64,000 bases of DNA from Halobacteriales archaeon QS_4_70_19 (lineage in GTDB: Archaea > Halobacteriota > Halobacteria > Halobacteriales > Haloarculaceae): contig PXRM01000008.1 of the NCBI GenBank assembly GCA_003020985.1, positions 1 to 64,000 on the forward strand, written 5' to 3'. The notes beneath the pieces are model-generated. The model ran no database searches. It saw nothing but the letters and a program-made list of their open reading frames with translations, and was not told where the DNA came from. Positions within the stretch are counted from its first letter, which is position 1; the number at the start of each line of letters is the position of its first letter. Position numbers and translations under genes: made by a program. This document shows positions 15,597 to 24,152 of the stretch, in pieces.

Positions 15597-15771
15597 ACGC
15601 ACGACCGACCGCGCGTCACGTTCCTCCCGCGCTCGACCCGCGAGCAGCGCGGCTGTTCTCGTCGCGTCGCGGGCCGCTCAGATCGCGGCCGTCTCACGCC
15701 GGTGACGGTCGTGTCACCTGAGATAGCCCAGTTGCGAATCTTTTTGCCGGTTCGACCGTTCCCTCCGCACA

Positions 15772-17244
15772 ATGACAGGCCGGGATGGAGACCTGGGCGG
15801 CCCCACGGAGAAGTGCGGCGTCGTCGGGGTGTCCCTCGACGACCGGGCCGCCGCGCGGCCGCTCTACTACGCGCTCTACGCGCTCCAGCATCGGGGGCAG
15901 GAGTCCGCAGGCATCGTCACACACGACGGCTTCCAGCAGCACTCCCACGTCGAGATGGGGCTGGTCGGGGACGCCTTCGAGGAGGACGACCTCGACCAGC
16001 TGAACGGGCCGGTCGGCATCGGCCACATCCGCTACCCTACGGCGGGGAGCGTCAACACCTGCTGCGCGCAGCCGTTCTCCGTCTCGTTCAAGTCCGGGTC
16101 ACTGGGACTGAGCCACAACGGCAACCTCGTCAACGCGGGCGAGATCCGCGACGAACTCGCCGGGCTCGGCCACGCGTTCACCTCCGACGGCGACACGGAG
16201 GTCATCGCGCACGACCTCGCGCGCAACCTGCTGGAGGAGGATCTCGTCCGCGCGGTCAAGCGCACGATGAGCCGCATCCACGGGTCGTACTCGCTCACCA
16301 TCATGCACGACGACACGGTGCTGGGCGTACGCGACCCCGAGGGCAACCGGCCGCTCTGCATCGGCGAGACCGACGACGGCTACGTGCTGGCCTCCGAGTC
16401 GGCCGCCATCGACGTCCTCGACGGAGAGCTCGTCCGCGACGTGAAGCCAGGCGAGCTGGTCATCCTCCAGCCCGGCGGCGAGGGGTTCGACGCCTACCAG
16501 CTGTTCGAGCGGGAGAACTCGGCCCACTGTTTCTTCGAGCACGTCTACTTCGCACGCCCCGACTCGGTCATCGACGAGCAGCTCGTCTACGACGTGCGAC
16601 GGGACCTCGGTCGCGCCCTCTGGGCCGAGAACGGGGTCGACACGGACGTCGTCATGCCGGTACCCGACTCGGGCCGCGCGTTCGCCTCCGGCTACGCCGA
16701 GGCCGCCCAGGAGGACGGCGCCGACGTGGAGTTCGCGGAGGGGCTGATGAAGAACCGCTACGTCGGCCGCACGTTCATCATGCCGACACAGGACGCCCGC
16801 GAGCGCGCGGTCCGCCTGAAGCTCAACCCAATCAAGGACGTCGTCGAGGACCGGACCGTCACCCTCATCGACGACTCCATCGTCCGCGGGACGACCTCCA
16901 CGCAGCTCGTCCAGCTGATGCGCGACGTCGGTGCCGGGGAGGTCCACGTCCGGATCGGCGCGCCTCCCATCGTCGCCCCGTGCTACATGGGAATCGACAT
17001 GGCCTCGCGCGAGGAGCTCATCGCGGCGGACCGCACGACCGATGAGATCGGCGACGAGATCAACGCGGACTCGCTGGAGTACCTCTCCATCGACGCCGTC
17101 GCGGCGGCGCTGGACCAGTCGCGCGCGGACCTCTGCCTGGGCTGTGTCACCGGCGAGTACCCCTACGACATCGACGGGGAGAGCGCCGACCGCGACGTGG
17201 AGCGACCGGCCATCGGCGGGGAACCCGCGACGGCCGACGACTGA
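15772..17244 (+). CDS. purF: Amidophosphoribosyltransferase (glutamine PRPP amidotransferase)
   Basis: A 490-residue enzyme that catalyses the first committed step of purine synthesis, PRPP plus glutamine to phosphoribosylamine. The N-terminal Ntn glutaminase domain begins at Cys15 (EKCGVVGVSL); the preceding 14 residues are a propeptide that must be removed so that Cys15 becomes the N-terminal nucleophile. ALQHRGQESAGI follows. The phosphoribosyltransferase domain has the PRPP loop VTLIDDSIVRGTTSTQLV (near residue 365). Cysteines near the C-terminus (DLCLGCVTGEYP) resemble those of the Fe-S-type enzymes. A T-rich box 25-30 nt before the ATG supports leaderless expression. Monocistronic. Confidence 0.96.
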   Translation: MTGRDGDLGGPTEKCGVVGVSLDDRAAARPLYYALYALQHRGQESAGIVTHDGFQQHSHVEMGLVGDAFEEDDLDQLNGPVGIGHIRYPTAGSVNTCCAQPFSVSFKSGSLGLSHNGNLVNAGEIRDELAGLGHAFTSDGDTEVIAHDLARNLLEEDLVRAVKRTMSRIHGSYSLTIMHDDTVLGVRDPEGNRPLCIGETDDGYVLASESAAIDVLDGELVRDVKPGELVILQPGGEGFDAYQLFERENSAHCFFEHVYFARPDSVIDEQLVYDVRRDLGRALWAENGVDTDVVMPVPDSGRAFASGYAEAAQEDGADVEFAEGLMKNRYVGRTFIMPTQDARERAVRLKLNPIKDVVEDRTVTLIDDSIVRGTTSTQLVQLMRDVGAGEVHVRIGAPPIVAPCYMGIDMASREELIAADRTTDEIGDEINADSLEYLSIDAVAAALDQSRADLCLGCVTGEYPYDIDGESADRDVERPAIGGEPATADD

Positions 17245-17289
17245 GGCAGGCCCCACCCGCTTCCGACTCGACCGCCGCCCCGTCCTCTC

Positions 17290-17559
17290 TCACTCCTGTT
17301 CGTCCCGTCCGTCCGTCAGCCGCCGGTACTCGTGTCGCAGCGGGTCGATCAGCGTCGGCAGGAGCACGAAGGCGACTCCGAGCACGACCAGCGCGAGCCA
17401 GAACGCCCGGGTCGTCCCGGTGACGCTCCGCGGGAGGAGAAGGGAGGTCCCGACCAGCAGCACTGCAACGACGACCAGTTCCCCCAGCCCACGGATCACC
17501 ACCCGCGGCTGCTCGCGGAACTGGTCGCGGAGCTCCGCGAGTTCGGCGCCGAGGTCCAT
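17290..17559 (-). CDS. Small two-helix membrane protein
   Basis: An 89-residue protein with a short amphipathic N-terminus (DLGAELAELRDQFREQPRVV), two membrane segments (about residues 25-43 and 53-71) and a basic then acidic tail (LRHEYRRLTDGRDEQE). I chose the ATG at 17559 since the in-frame start ten codons upstream adds only KGSAPVPWG. It is convergent with purF and lies about 70 bp downstream of the DUF420 gene on the same strand, so they could be co-transcribed. No function can be given. Confidence 0.65.
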   Translation of the reverse strand: MDLGAELAELRDQFREQPRVVIRGLGELVVVAVLLVGTSLLLPRSVTGTTRAFWLALVVLGVAFVLLPTLIDPLRHEYRRLTDGRDEQE

Positions 17560-17628
17560 ACCCCACGGGACCGGGGCGGAGCCCTTCAACGCTCCGTCCG
17601 GAGCGTCGCTCCCCGGACGGGACGGCCG

Positions 17629-18219
17629 TCAGTAGACCACGTACAGCAGCGCGTAGACGACGATGCCCAGCGAGAACGAGACGAGCCACAGCGACGCCGC
17701 CACGCGCCCCACGCGGGGGTGGAGCGAGCCGTACACCTCGCTCGTCGGGCGAGTGGCCGCGACCAGCAGCACGTAGTACAGCAGCGGCACGCAGACGATG
17801 GCCAGCAGGACGTGGATGCCCAGCACCGGGAGGTAGACGAACTGCTCGACGACTGCTGGCCCGGGGAACTCCGTCGGCCCCAGCAGCGCCACCCGGTAGA
17901 GGTAGAGCACCAGGAACGTGGCGAACAGCGCGAAGCTCGCCACCATCAGCCGCGCGTGGCGGCGGGCGTCCCCGCGGCGGATGGCCCGCCACCCGCCGAC
18001 GATGGTCCCGATGGCGACGAGACTGATGACGGCGTTCACCGGCGGGATGGCGTCCAGCACCGCGTCCGGGGCCCGGGGCAGGAGCCCGGCGGGGACCGCG
18101 CCCAGCGCGGCGGCGAAGACCAGCGCCAGCGAGACGACCGACAGCACCGCCGTCACGGCCGGGACGTGGTGTCGGAGCTGCGGGAGCGCCGCGCCACCGC
18201 CCGACTCGGAAGTGGTCAT
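17629..18219 (-). CDS. DUF420 family membrane protein
   Basis: A 196-residue protein with five to six membrane segments and two conserved histidine sites in the expected style of DUF420 (GDARRHARLMVASF in one loop and LPVLGIHVLLAIVCVP in a later helix). DUF420/CtaM-like proteins are often found near haem-copper oxidases and haem synthesis genes, where they help oxidase maturation; no oxidase gene is in this window, so the role here is not settled. ATG 18219 was chosen because upstream sequence in frame is Arg/Pro-rich without homology. Divergent from the small zinc ribbon gene at 18362. Confidence 0.8.
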   Translation of the reverse strand: MTTSESGGGAALPQLRHHVPAVTAVLSVVSLALVFAAALGAVPAGLLPRAPDAVLDAIPPVNAVISLVAIGTIVGGWRAIRRGDARRHARLMVASFALFATFLVLYLYRVALLGPTEFPGPAVVEQFVYLPVLGIHVLLAIVCVPLLYYVLLVAATRPTSEVYGSLHPRVGRVAASLWLVSFSLGIVVYALLYVVY

Positions 18220-18361
18220 ACCCGGTCGTACACGCCGAGGGGTAATGGAAGTTACAAGACCGGAAACCGGAAACCCAGGAACCCGACTGGCCGTTCGTCC
18301 GGTTCCGTCGGGAGTGTGGCAACACTTAACATATGTCGTGTGCAAGCGGCCCGTACGGGAC

Positions 18362-18505
18362 ATGACCTACACCGACCCCCACCACGCGGACGACCCGATC
18401 TACGAGTGCATGGACTGCGGGAACCGGCCGTCGGATATCGACGGCCGTCTCTGCCCGGACTGTGGCGGGTATCTGACGAACCTCGGGATGGCCCGGGACC
18501 GTTGA
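18362..18505 (+). CDS. Small rubredoxin-like zinc ribbon protein (DUF7129-like)
   Basis: A 47-residue protein with two CxxC knuckles, YECMDCGN and LCPDCGGY, spaced 13-15 residues apart. The pattern and length match the 'rubrerythrin-like domain' mini-proteins common in haloarchaea. A single zinc is the likely ligand. An AT-rich CTTAAC box lies about 32-37 nt upstream of the ATG. Role unknown; such micro-proteins often act in regulation or as partners of larger proteins. The gene is followed by a repeat-rich non-coding region. Confidence 0.78.
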   Translation: MTYTDPHHADDPIYECMDCGNRPSDIDGRLCPDCGGYLTNLGMARDR

Positions 18506-18571
18506 ACGTACTCTCGAATCACCACCGATATACCAAATATTATCGCTGATCTCCCTATATATCCCCAATAC

Positions 18572-18625
18572 ACTCGCCATTTCCTCGAAACATCCGATAT
18601 ACTCGCCAGTTCCTCGAAACATCCG
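18572..18625. repeat. Tandem 29-bp-period direct repeat in an AT-rich island
   Basis: A 25-bp sequence at 18572-18596 recurs at 18601-18625 with one mismatch (period 29). The core, TTCCTCGAAACATCCG, appears in both. The island 18519-18625 is the most AT-rich sequence nearby and carries no gene. Its reverse complement resembles GATGTTTCGGGGAA at 13213. Confidence 0.75.
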
Positions 18626-18695
18626 TTCAGGACACCCCCGGTATCGCCCGCCAGCGTCGGCCGGTCCCCGTCGGACCGCAGGTGGAGCAACCCGT

Positions 18696-18809
18696 CGCTG
18701 TCGGAGGGGCGTTCGGTGAGCGTTTGCGCGTGTGCCGTCCTAAAGGGACGCCACCTGCACTGGGTGACGCGAAGAGCGCGTCGGGCAGTGCGTGGGACCG
18801 GATTCGAAC
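18696..18809. repeat. 114-bp direct repeat, copy A (contains the tRNA-Leu 3' end)
   Basis: Aligns without gaps to 18939-19052 with 8 mismatches in 114 bp by eye. The last 20 bp are identical to the tRNA-Leu acceptor 3' strand and T arm. Copy A is 243 bp from copy B. Confidence 0.9.
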
Positions 18810-18920
18810 TTCCGTCGTTCCGCTCGCGTCGCTCGCTCCACGACGGCCCTCGCGCCCTGCCGGGCGCTCGGCGGCGGACCCCTACCAATGCCCGGAACTC
18901 GCGATGCAGTTGGGCCTGGC
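18790..18920 (-). pseudogene. Interrupted tRNA-Leu remnant
   Basis: Copy A continues past the tRNA 3' strand and T arm (18790-18809) into about 60 bp of unrelated GC-rich sequence with a CGTCGT-type inverted repeat, then resumes with GGCGGACCCCTAC (variable-arm region) and a degenerate stretch ending GGGCCTGGC, similar to the tRNA D-arm region, near 18920. The acceptor 5' strand is absent. It cannot give a mature tRNA and looks like a decayed, interrupted duplicate of the tRNA-Leu gene next door. Confidence 0.6.
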
Positions 18921-18938
18921 GCCGGGCGACGGAGTCGC

Positions 18939-19031
18939 CGCTGTCGGAGGAGCGTTCGGTGAGAGTTTGCGTGGGTGCCGTCCCAGAGGGACGTCACCTG
19001 CACTGGATGACGCGAAGAGCGCGTCGGGCAG

Positions 19032-19052
<21 letters not shown>
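18939..19052. repeat. 114-bp direct repeat, copy B (overlaps the intact tRNA-Leu 3' end)
   Basis: Second copy of the repeat described at 18696-18809. Its distal 21 bp are the 3' end of the functional tRNA-Leu gene; the other 93 bp are the flank directly downstream of the tRNA. Confidence 0.9.
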
Positions 19053-19116
<64 letters not shown>

Positions 19117-19285
19117 ACGCTGCCGTGTGCCGAAGCCAACCGGACCGAGGGTGGATTTGCTCATATGGTTTTCGTTCCACCGGCGGGACGGGGCGGGATG
19201 ACACGGGGCGGGCGTCCGGAACGGGAAGCGTCCGGAGAGCGGGGGGAGCGCGAATTTGAAGTGGCTGGGTCGGTTCTGTGGCGGC

Positions 19286-19780
19286 ATGGCGAAGTACTCG
19301 ACCGGGGGACGAAGCGGGGGTGCCAGCGACAGCTGCGAGCTGTGCGGCGCCGAGGACCGCGACCTCCGGACGGCGACGGTCGCGGGCGCGGAACTCCAGG
19401 TGTGCGGGGAGTGCGCCCGTCACGGCGAGGACGACGACGCGCGCGAGCAGGGCGAGGAGCAGGAGCGCCGGCGCGAGGCCGCCCGCAACGCCGCGAAGCT
19501 CAACGACGCCCGGAAGGGGAACCCCGAGCACTGGGAGCAGGGCGGGGCCGACTACGACGACGACCCGCTCCCCTACCTCGTTCGGGGCTACGGCGACCGG
19601 CTGGAGTCGGCCCGACAGGAGGCCGGCCTCCAGACCGACGAACTCGCGGGCGAACTCGGCGTCGACGAGGCGGACGTGCTGGCCGTCGAGCAGGGGCGCG
19701 CGACCCGCGCCGGCGTCGGCGGCTCGCTCATCACCGCGCTCGAGGAGCGGCTCAACGTCCAGCTCGCCGAGGAGACCTGA
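19286..19780 (+). CDS. mbf1: Multiprotein-bridging factor 1 homolog (aMBF1)
   Basis: A 164-residue archaeal MBF1: N-terminal zinc ribbon with CELCG and CGEC pairs (residues about 17-45), an acidic/helical linker, and a C-terminal cro/C1-type helix-turn-helix (LESARQEAGLQTDELAGELGVDEADVLAVEQG, about 112-143). Archaeal MBF1 binds the ribosomal small subunit and possibly TBP, acting as a translation or transcription cofactor. The start MAKYSTGG matches haloarchaeal homologs, and a GAATTTGAA box lies about 30 nt upstream. Divergent from the tRNA-Leu gene. Confidence 0.9.
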   Translation: MAKYSTGGRSGGASDSCELCGAEDRDLRTATVAGAELQVCGECARHGEDDDAREQGEEQERRREAARNAAKLNDARKGNPEHWEQGGADYDDDPLPYLVRGYGDRLESARQEAGLQTDELAGELGVDEADVLAVEQGRATRAGVGGSLITALEERLNVQLAEET

Positions 19781-19882
19781 GGCGACGTTCTCCCCTCTCG
19801 TCCCGTCCTCCGGTGGAGCCGCGGCTCCACTTCCGCCGCGGGCTCCGAACGTTGAAGCGGGTCGCTCACGTCCCGTGTGACG

Positions 19883-21379
19883 ATGGAAGGAGGGTCGGCC
19901 AGACTGCTCGCACTCCCGCCGTCGGTCGTCGCCGACCGGTCGGCCGACGCCGTCGCTGACGCCTGTGACTACTTCGACCCGGACGGCGTCTGGGTCCTCG
20001 CCACCGAGCGAGCGCCGCGTGCGCACGCGACCGTCCGCTCGGTCACCGACGAGGGGACGCCCGTGGTCCACACGCCGCTCGGCCGCGGGGCGGCAGTGCG
20101 CTACGACCGCCTGCCGGACGACGAGGGGAGCGTGGAGGTGGGTAGCGTCCACGACCCGGCGCTGCTCCCGGACGTCGGCGAGCGACGCCGCGATGGCGAC
20201 CTCGGGGAACGTGGCAGCGCGGAGCCGGAGACCGACCGCACGACGTTCGTCGCCTGCCCCGTCGAGGTGGCAGTCGACGAGACGCGGCTGTCGGCGACGC
20301 TGCCGGCCGCCGACGAACTGGCCGCGCTCGCCGCGAACGTCCCGGGCGACGTGGTCGTCCTGAGTGCTCTGCTCCCGGCGGACTACGACCACGCGTGGTC
20401 GCTGGACGCGCCGGACGGCGGTGAGGTGACCGTCCGTCTCCACGGCCTGGGCGCGACGGAGGGGTACGGGAGCCGGGACGTGGCCTGCCTCACGCTCTCG
20501 CCGTCGGGCGCGGTCGGCACCGAGCGCGTCGGCACGGACCGGTTCGGCCTGCGCGCACTGGAGGGCGTCGGGCCGCGGACCGCCGAGCGCCTCCGCGATG
20601 CCGGCATCCGCTCGCGGGCGGCGCTGCGCCGGACCCCGCTGCGCGAACTCGCGGACGTCCGCGGCGTCGGTCGCGAGACCGCCGAGCGCGCCCACGAGCA
20701 CGCGGAAGTGCTCGCGACGGGCGAACCGCTCCGGCTGACGACGGCGCCGCTCCCCGGCGGACCGGCGTCGCGCCCGCCGCTCTGCCTCGACATCGAGACG
20801 GACGGCCTCTCGCCGACGATCATCTGGCAGGTCGGCGTCTACGACCCCGCCACCGACGAGCATCGCGCGTTCACCGAGCGCGAGAGGCCGGACGAGCCCG
20901 GCCGGGTCATCGAGCGGTTCCTGACCTGGCTGCTCGGCAGCCACCCGGACCGCGACCTGCTGACGTGGAACGGGCACCGGTTCGACTACCGCCACCTGAC
21001 GAGCTTCGTCGAGCGGTACTGTCCGTCGTACGCGGCTGCCTGGGGGGAGTACCGGACCCACGACCTCTACGACTGGGCCGTCCGGCGGGACAACGCACTC
21101 CTGCCGGGGCGGACGAACAAGCTCGACCACGTCGCGCGCCGGCTGGAACACACGGGTTCCGATACGGGGCTCGACGGCGCCGCCACCGCCGCCGCGTACG
21201 AGCGGTTCGTGCGAACGGGCGAACCGCTCGACTGGGCGCGCCACGAAGCGTACTGCGAGGACGACTGCCGTGCGCTCTGGCACGTCTACGGGGCGCTCCG
21301 CGACGCCGACCGGCGGGACGGCTCCGCCGCCGACGCCCGGAACGTCGACTCCGAACAGGCCGGACTGGGGGACTTCTGA
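19883..21379 (+). CDS. HhH plus DEDD exonuclease, MrfB/YprB-like
   Basis: A 498-residue protein: an N-terminal haloarchaeal domain (about 1-215), a tandem helix-hairpin-helix region (LRALEGVGPRTAERLRDAGI and LADVRGVGRETAERAHEH, about 220-275), and a C-terminal RNase H-like DEDD exonuclease (about 295-485). Exonuclease motifs are LCLDIETDGL (Asp-Glu), LLTWNGHRFDYRHL (Asp) and EAYCEDDCRALWHVY (Asp). This matches the YprB/MrfB superfamily. The next gene, 1 nt after the stop, is an MrfA/YprA-like helicase. In Bacillus subtilis the same pair (MrfA helicase, MrfB exonuclease) repairs mitomycin C damage without UvrABC. ATG 19883 is preferred over a GTG two codons earlier. Confidence 0.85.
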   Translation: MEGGSARLLALPPSVVADRSADAVADACDYFDPDGVWVLATERAPRAHATVRSVTDEGTPVVHTPLGRGAAVRYDRLPDDEGSVEVGSVHDPALLPDVGERRRDGDLGERGSAEPETDRTTFVACPVEVAVDETRLSATLPAADELAALAANVPGDVVVLSALLPADYDHAWSLDAPDGGEVTVRLHGLGATEGYGSRDVACLTLSPSGAVGTERVGTDRFGLRALEGVGPRTAERLRDAGIRSRAALRRTPLRELADVRGVGRETAERAHEHAEVLATGEPLRLTTAPLPGGPASRPPLCLDIETDGLSPTIIWQVGVYDPATDEHRAFTERERPDEPGRVIERFLTWLLGSHPDRDLLTWNGHRFDYRHLTSFVERYCPSYAAAWGEYRTHDLYDWAVRRDNALLPGRTNKLDHVARRLEHTGSDTGLDGAATAAAYERFVRTGEPLDWARHEAYCEDDCRALWHVYGALRDADRRDGSAADARNVDSEQAGLGDF

Positions 21380-21380
21380 C

Positions 21381-24134
21381 ATGGCGGGTGACCACTCCGA
21401 GACCGGGGAGGCCGACAGGCACGATGGACAGGTCAGCGCGACGAGCGACGGGGACGCCCTGCCGCTGACGGGGCACGAACTGGTCGAGACGTTCCCCCGC
21501 GCCGCGCTGACGGAGCACACCACCGTCCGCGGGCTGGCGCCGCGCGAGGCCCGCACGGTCCCCGTCGACGAGGTGCTCCGGCCCGCGCTCGCGGCGGAGT
21601 ACCCGTACGACCCGTTCGTCCACCAGGCCCGGGCGCTGGACGCGCTGGAGCGGGGGGAGAACGTCTGCGTCGCGACGAGCACCTCCTCCGGGAAGACGGA
21701 CGTCTACGCGCTCCAGATCGCCCGGGACGTTCTGGACGCCCGGGCCGCCGGGGAGTCGTCGACCGCGTACGTCGTCTATCCCACGAAGGCGCTCGCCCGG
21801 GACCAGCAGCGCGAACTCGCGGCGCTGTACGACCGGCTCGGGCTGGACATCGAGGTGGCCGTCTACGACGGCGACACGGAGACCGGGGAGCCCCGCCGGC
21901 GCATCCGCGAGACGGCGGACGTCATCATCTCGAACTTCATGGGCGTCAACACGTATCTCCACGACCACGACCGCTGGTCGCGGTTCTTCGGCGCCTGCGA
22001 CCTCGTCGTCGTCGACGAGTCACACACGCACACGGGCGTTCAGGGGATGCACGTCGCCTGGATCATCCGGCGGCTGAAGCGGGTGCTCGATTACTACGGG
22101 AGCGACCCGTCGTTCGTCTGCACCTCGGCGACCGTGGGCAACCCGCGCGAGCACAGCGAGGCGCTGCTCGGGGAGCCCGTCACCGTGGTCGACGAGGACG
22201 GCAGCCCCCGCGGCCGTCGCGACCTCGTGCTGTGGAACCCGCCGCCGACGGACCGACGGGAGAGCGACGAGGGAGCGGGGACGGGGGAGGCGGACACCGG
22301 CGAGGACGGGGGGACGTTCGAGCGACAGCCGGCCTCCGTCGAGGCCCCGCGGCTCCTCTCGCACCTGACCGCCCACGACGTACGGACGCTCATGTTCGTC
22401 CCGTCGCGGAAGCTCGCGGAGCTGTCGGTGGGTCGGGCGCGAGAGCACCGGCGCGAGCACCCACGCGTCTACGGCGGGCGCGGCCCGAGCAGCCTGGAGC
22501 CGTACCACGCGGGCCAGGGCAAGCGCAAGCGGCACGCGACCGAGAGGTCGCTGAAGTCCGGCGCGCTGGACGGTGTGGCCGCCACGTCGGCGCTCGAACT
22601 GGGTATCAACGTCGGCGAGATCGACGCGACGCTGCTGATGGGCTACCCCGGCCAGCGCCAGTCGTTCTGGCAGCGCGTCGGCCGTGCGGGACGGGACGCG
22701 GCGGATGCCCTCTCCGTCCTCGTCGCCGACTACGCCACACTGGACCAGTACGTCGTCGACAACCCGGAGTACCTGCTGGAGACGGACGTCGAGGACGCCG
22801 TCGTGGACACGGCCAACGACCGCGTCTTCGCACAGCACCTGCTCTGTGCGGCGGACGAGGTGGCCGTCGACGGGACGGACGCGGGGCCGGTCGGGTTCGC
22901 CGACCGCAACCGGCTCGAGCGCGCGGTGGAGATGTGGCGCCGCGCCGGCCGGCTGACTGGCCACCTGGAGACGGGCGTCTCGTACACGGGGCCGCCGCGC
23001 CCGCAGACGGACGTGAACCTCTACGCGACCGACGACGAGCAGTACCAGGTCCGCGTCACCGAGGGGACGCCGGAGGCGCAGGCGCCGGACCTCGAACCGC
23101 TCTCGCAGGCACGCGCCTTCCGCGATTACCACGAGGGCGCCGTCCGTGTCCACGACGACCGCCAGTACGAGGTCGTCGAGATCGAACACGGCGGCCAGCA
23201 GCCGTCCGTCCGGCTCCAGCCCGTCGACGTGGACTACTACACCCGGACGCGCTCGGAGGTGACGGTGCTCGACGCGACGAGCGAGGCCACCCGCGAGGTG
23301 AACGGCTTCACCTTCCACTTCGGCACGGGGACCGTCCTCGTCCACCACGCCGAGTACGACCGCGTGCGGATCAGCGACAACGAGCGCCTGGGCGTCGGCA
23401 TCCCCACGGAGCTGCCGCCGCTGACGATGGAGACGCAGCTCTGCTGGGTCGCGGTGCCCGAGCCGGTCGAGCGGAGCCTCGTGGAGCGCTACGCTGACTA
23501 CCGCGTACCGGACCTGCCCGAGGCGAGCCAGTCGCCGCACCTGGGCTACGTGGGCGGGCTCCACGCCGCCGAGCACGGGATGATCGGCGCGGCGCCGCTG
23601 GAGCTGATGCTCGACCCCGGCGACCTCGGAGGGCTGTCGACGCTCGTCCTCGACGGCCACCTCGCACCGAGCGAGCGTGCCGGCGCCAGCGCGGACGGTG
23701 CGAGCGACGACGCGACCGACGGCCGACTCGTCGACGGGACGGGTGGGCCGGGCGAGCGGGCGGACGGCCCCGGCAGCGTCGAGGCCGTCCGGACCGCGCT
23801 GGAGCGGCGCCAGCGCGAGGGCGACCTCGAACGCTCCGCCTCCGGCTGGTTCGTCTACGACGGCGTCGAGGGCGGCCTGGGCTTCTCGCGGGCCGTCTAC
23901 GAGGAGTTCGAGGCGCTCGCCCTGCGGACCCGCGAGCGCATCGCGGCCTGCACCTGTGGCCGGCCCGAGGGCTGCCCGGCCTGCGTGATGGACGAGAACT
24001 GCGGCAACGACAACCAGCCGCTCCACCGCGAGGCGGCCGTCGACGTGCTGGACCACCTCCTTGGTGACGCCGACGGCCCGGCACCCACCGAGGAGGGCGG
24101 GTCCGAGCGCCGGCCGCCGCTGTTCTACTCGTAG
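21381..24134 (+). CDS. DEAD/DEAH-box helicase with C-terminal Cys domain, MrfA/Hrq1-like
   Basis: A 917-residue superfamily 2 helicase. Motif I is VATSTSSGKTDVYAL (about residue 95), the Walker B/DExH motif is LVVVDESHTHTGVQGMH (about 212), motif III CTSATVGN, motif V region TSALELGINVGEIDATLLMGYPG (about 405) and motif VI QRVGRAGR. The C-terminal DUF1998-type domain has the four-cysteine site ACTCGRPEGCPACVMDENCG (about 855), as in Hrq1 and bacterial MrfA/YprA. An acidic low-complexity insert (about 295-315) and another near 770-795 are haloarchaeal additions. It starts 1 nt after the exonuclease stop codon and is surely co-expressed with it. Likely role: unwinding for excision repair of bulky or crosslink DNA damage. 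Confidence 0.9.
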   Translation: MAGDHSETGEADRHDGQVSATSDGDALPLTGHELVETFPRAALTEHTTVRGLAPREARTVPVDEVLRPALAAEYPYDPFVHQARALDALERGENVCVATSTSSGKTDVYALQIARDVLDARAAGESSTAYVVYPTKALARDQQRELAALYDRLGLDIEVAVYDGDTETGEPRRRIRETADVIISNFMGVNTYLHDHDRWSRFFGACDLVVVDESHTHTGVQGMHVAWIIRRLKRVLDYYGSDPSFVCTSATVGNPREHSEALLGEPVTVVDEDGSPRGRRDLVLWNPPPTDRRESDEGAGTGEADTGEDGGTFERQPASVEAPRLLSHLTAHDVRTLMFVPSRKLAELSVGRAREHRREHPRVYGGRGPSSLEPYHAGQGKRKRHATERSLKSGALDGVAATSALELGINVGEIDATLLMGYPGQRQSFWQRVGRAGRDAADALSVLVADYATLDQYVVDNPEYLLETDVEDAVVDTANDRVFAQHLLCAADEVAVDGTDAGPVGFADRNRLERAVEMWRRAGRLTGHLETGVSYTGPPRPQTDVNLYATDDEQYQVRVTEGTPEAQAPDLEPLSQARAFRDYHEGAVRVHDDRQYEVVEIEHGGQQPSVRLQPVDVDYYTRTRSEVTVLDATSEATREVNGFTFHFGTGTVLVHHAEYDRVRISDNERLGVGIPTELPPLTMETQLCWVAVPEPVERSLVERYADYRVPDLPEASQSPHLGYVGGLHAAEHGMIGAAPLELMLDPGDLGGLSTLVLDGHLAPSERAGASADGASDDATDGRLVDGTGGPGERADGPGSVEAVRTALERRQREGDLERSASGWFVYDGVEGGLGFSRAVYEEFEALALRTRERIAACTCGRPEGCPACVMDENCGNDNQPLHREAAVDVLDHLLGDADGPAPTEEGGSERRPPLFYS

Positions 24135-24152
24135 CCCTCAACCGTCCGCCCA

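Noticed and set aside
18572-18625. CRISPR array
   Set aside because: Only two units with a 4-bp gap between them; no spacers and no cas genes.
18326-18888. Two overlapping minus-strand frames through the AT-rich repeat (GCFEELAS-like peptides)
   Set aside because: They owe their length to the tandem repeat, cross the zinc ribbon gene and have no start context or family resemblance.
22020-24056. 678-residue minus-strand frame opposite the helicase
   Set aside because: Shadow of the helicase coding frame; the plus-strand reading has all SF2 motifs and the minus-strand one has none.
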